A DNA stretch of 64,000 bases, taken from assembly GCA_900239685.1 (NCBI GenBank), contig OENT01000458.1, forward strand, positions 1-64,000, given 5' to 3'. This document shows, in pieces, positions 62,784 through 64,000 of the stretch. A model generated the notes under the pieces. That model saw only the letters and a list, made by a program, of their open reading frames with translations. It searched no databases and had not been told where the DNA came from. The translations under genes were made by a program, and so were the position numbers. Each line of letters begins with the position of its first letter. The stretch's first letter is position 1. Source of the DNA: Rotaria macrura (taxonomy: Eukaryota; Rotifera; Eurotatoria; Philodinida; Philodinidae).

Positions 62784-64000
62784 TTATGGCAATACTGTAC
62801 GCACCGCGGTGGCACTTACTACAGAAGATTCAGTATTTTTCGGATCATTGGTACCAGAAGCGATATCAGTCAATGGCAACAATATCATTTCTTTCAGTGG
62901 AAACGAACAATATGAAAAATCGAGATAAGTGGGACGAACCGCCGGATTAGATTTATGTTTATCGAGTAATGTTTGTCGTAGCTCTTCGAATTTGGAAGGA
63001 TTATTATCATTCAGAGTATTGTTGGAACATAAGATGTATTGGTCGGGATCATCTTCAATGAGCTTCTTCTCAACTGTTTTCATACTATCTTTTACACTGA
63101 AGTTATAGTAAGCTGCATTTTTACATTTAATATTTTGTTGTCGTAAGTCTTCGATTAGAGAAAAATCTTTCCCAAATCCAGATATCCTTTTAATCAAATC
63201 ATCAATATCATACTGAAGTGGTTTAGAGATTTCATCAGCTTTGTTTGAATTCTTACGGACATCCATAACTAATTTATTTAGTGGTCGACAAACTTTGGTT
63301 ACATATTTATTCTTCATAGCCTGCCATGCAGAAGATTTTTCAAGTTGGCAATCATCGACTACACTGGATAATATTGTTTCATTTAGATTCTGTGATGTGT
63401 TTGCATTTCTCAAAAGGTTTCTTAATTCAATCAAATATTGTTCGGTTTTGTTTCGAAACGGTGAACTTAAAGCTTTGTACCTTTCAGCTGGTCTCATAAG
63501 TAAAGGATGCATCCATTTGAACTTTGTATTCCTTTCCAGCGGTTTTAAAGTGGGGATCAGACGAAATTTATAACTCAATGAATAACGAAAATCTGAATCC
63601 TGTTTGATTCTATTGGCTTCTTGAAACACGTCAGAAACATCATCGAGAGTAGTTAAAGACGGTACATTTGAATAAACTTTTGTATCGAGGAGTTTTTGAA
63701 GTAAATTATTTTCGTTCGGCTGAAGAGTTAAATTCGTATCGTTTTGTCTTCGAAGACTATTTCGAATTTTTTCTAGTAGATTATCAATTTCATCTTTAAC
63801 GTCATTATCTTCTGGTAGCTGTAGAACGATAATAACATCAATGCCAAAGTTTATTGCTGTGATCATATGAGTAGCTTTAAGTACAGGATTCCATACAGTC
63901 ATTTTCTTTCCGAGATTTATATCTTTTTCGATAAATTCTTCAGTTTCGTAAACTACAGAATAGTAGAAGAAGCGAGTATCCTGATCAATACGATGGGGAT
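62784..64000 (-). pseudogene. Partial GTPase paralogue: SNTX/MACPF-like N-terminal part, runs off the window
   Basis: Open on the minus strand from the window end to a stop at 62784 (about 405 codons). It matches residues ~100-510 of the intact gene. The segment KATHMITAINFGIDVIIVLQ and the following ~100 residues are nearly identical, a middle part (about 63130-63450) is strongly diverged, and similarity becomes high again from KDSMKTVE onward. The stop falls just before the position of the P-loop, so this copy would be an N-terminal domain without GTPase. It may be a truncated pseudogene or a shortened functional variant. Upstream sequence is outside the window. Confidence 0.75.

Overview
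The window is an AT-rich animal nuclear contig. It is most likely from a bdelloid rotifer, and the low gene density suggests Rotaria rather than Adineta. The evidence is a mix of very short (56, 59 and 71 nt) and long (1.1-2.4 kb) GT-AG introns, an F-box/LRR-like gene, a secreted-looking kelch-propeller gene and a GH88 sugar hydrolase with a spliceosomal intron. This organism call is inference; no rRNA or mitochondrial marker is present. Every recognisable intact gene is on the minus strand. The only plus-strand gene is a dead DEG/ENaC channel.

Layout. 1-4.6 kb: a 2.3 kb TIR-bounded element cut by the window start, then AGATCTT-rich and TACGG-rich foldback elements. 4.86-20.0 kb: one giant HECT/SPRY E3 ubiquitin ligase gene in four exons whose splice phases all agree (about 3309 aa); the catalytic cysteine lies alone on a tiny last exon. 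20-31 kb: gene-poor, with a 184-bp-arm palindrome around an assembly gap, a 118 bp foldback, and an 836 bp hAT-like element that keeps a BED-finger transposase N-terminus and GTCCC subterminal arrays. 31.2-32.9 kb: F-box gene. 35.1-36.0 kb: a GC-richer TIR element holding a 21 bp minisatellite and a 45 bp hairpin. 40.6-43.0 kb: kelch gene. 48.6-50.2 kb: DEG/ENaC pseudogene. 51.6-52.8 kb: GH88 hydrolase. 53.5-64 kb: a small cluster of paralogues of an unusual GTPase.

The most interesting locus is the GTPase cluster. The intact copy (53471-56545, about 1024 aa) appears to join an N-terminal region resembling the MACPF/CDC-like domain of the stonustoxin (SNTX) family and a helical linker to an AIG1/GIMAP-like P-loop GTPase and a Cys/His-rich C-terminal module. 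Beside it are a partial copy running off the window and broken copies with a lost P-loop, deletions and transposon insertions. The copies alternate between near-identity and strong divergence, as expected from gene conversion. If the N-terminal assignment holds, this is a nucleotide-controlled membrane-attack-like protein family, perhaps defensive. That function is inference.

A second theme is a set of non-autonomous foldback elements, several hAT-like, whose interiors are saturated with degenerate copies of one short motif (AGATCTT, TACGG/CCGTA, GGATTTG/CAAATCC, GTCCC).
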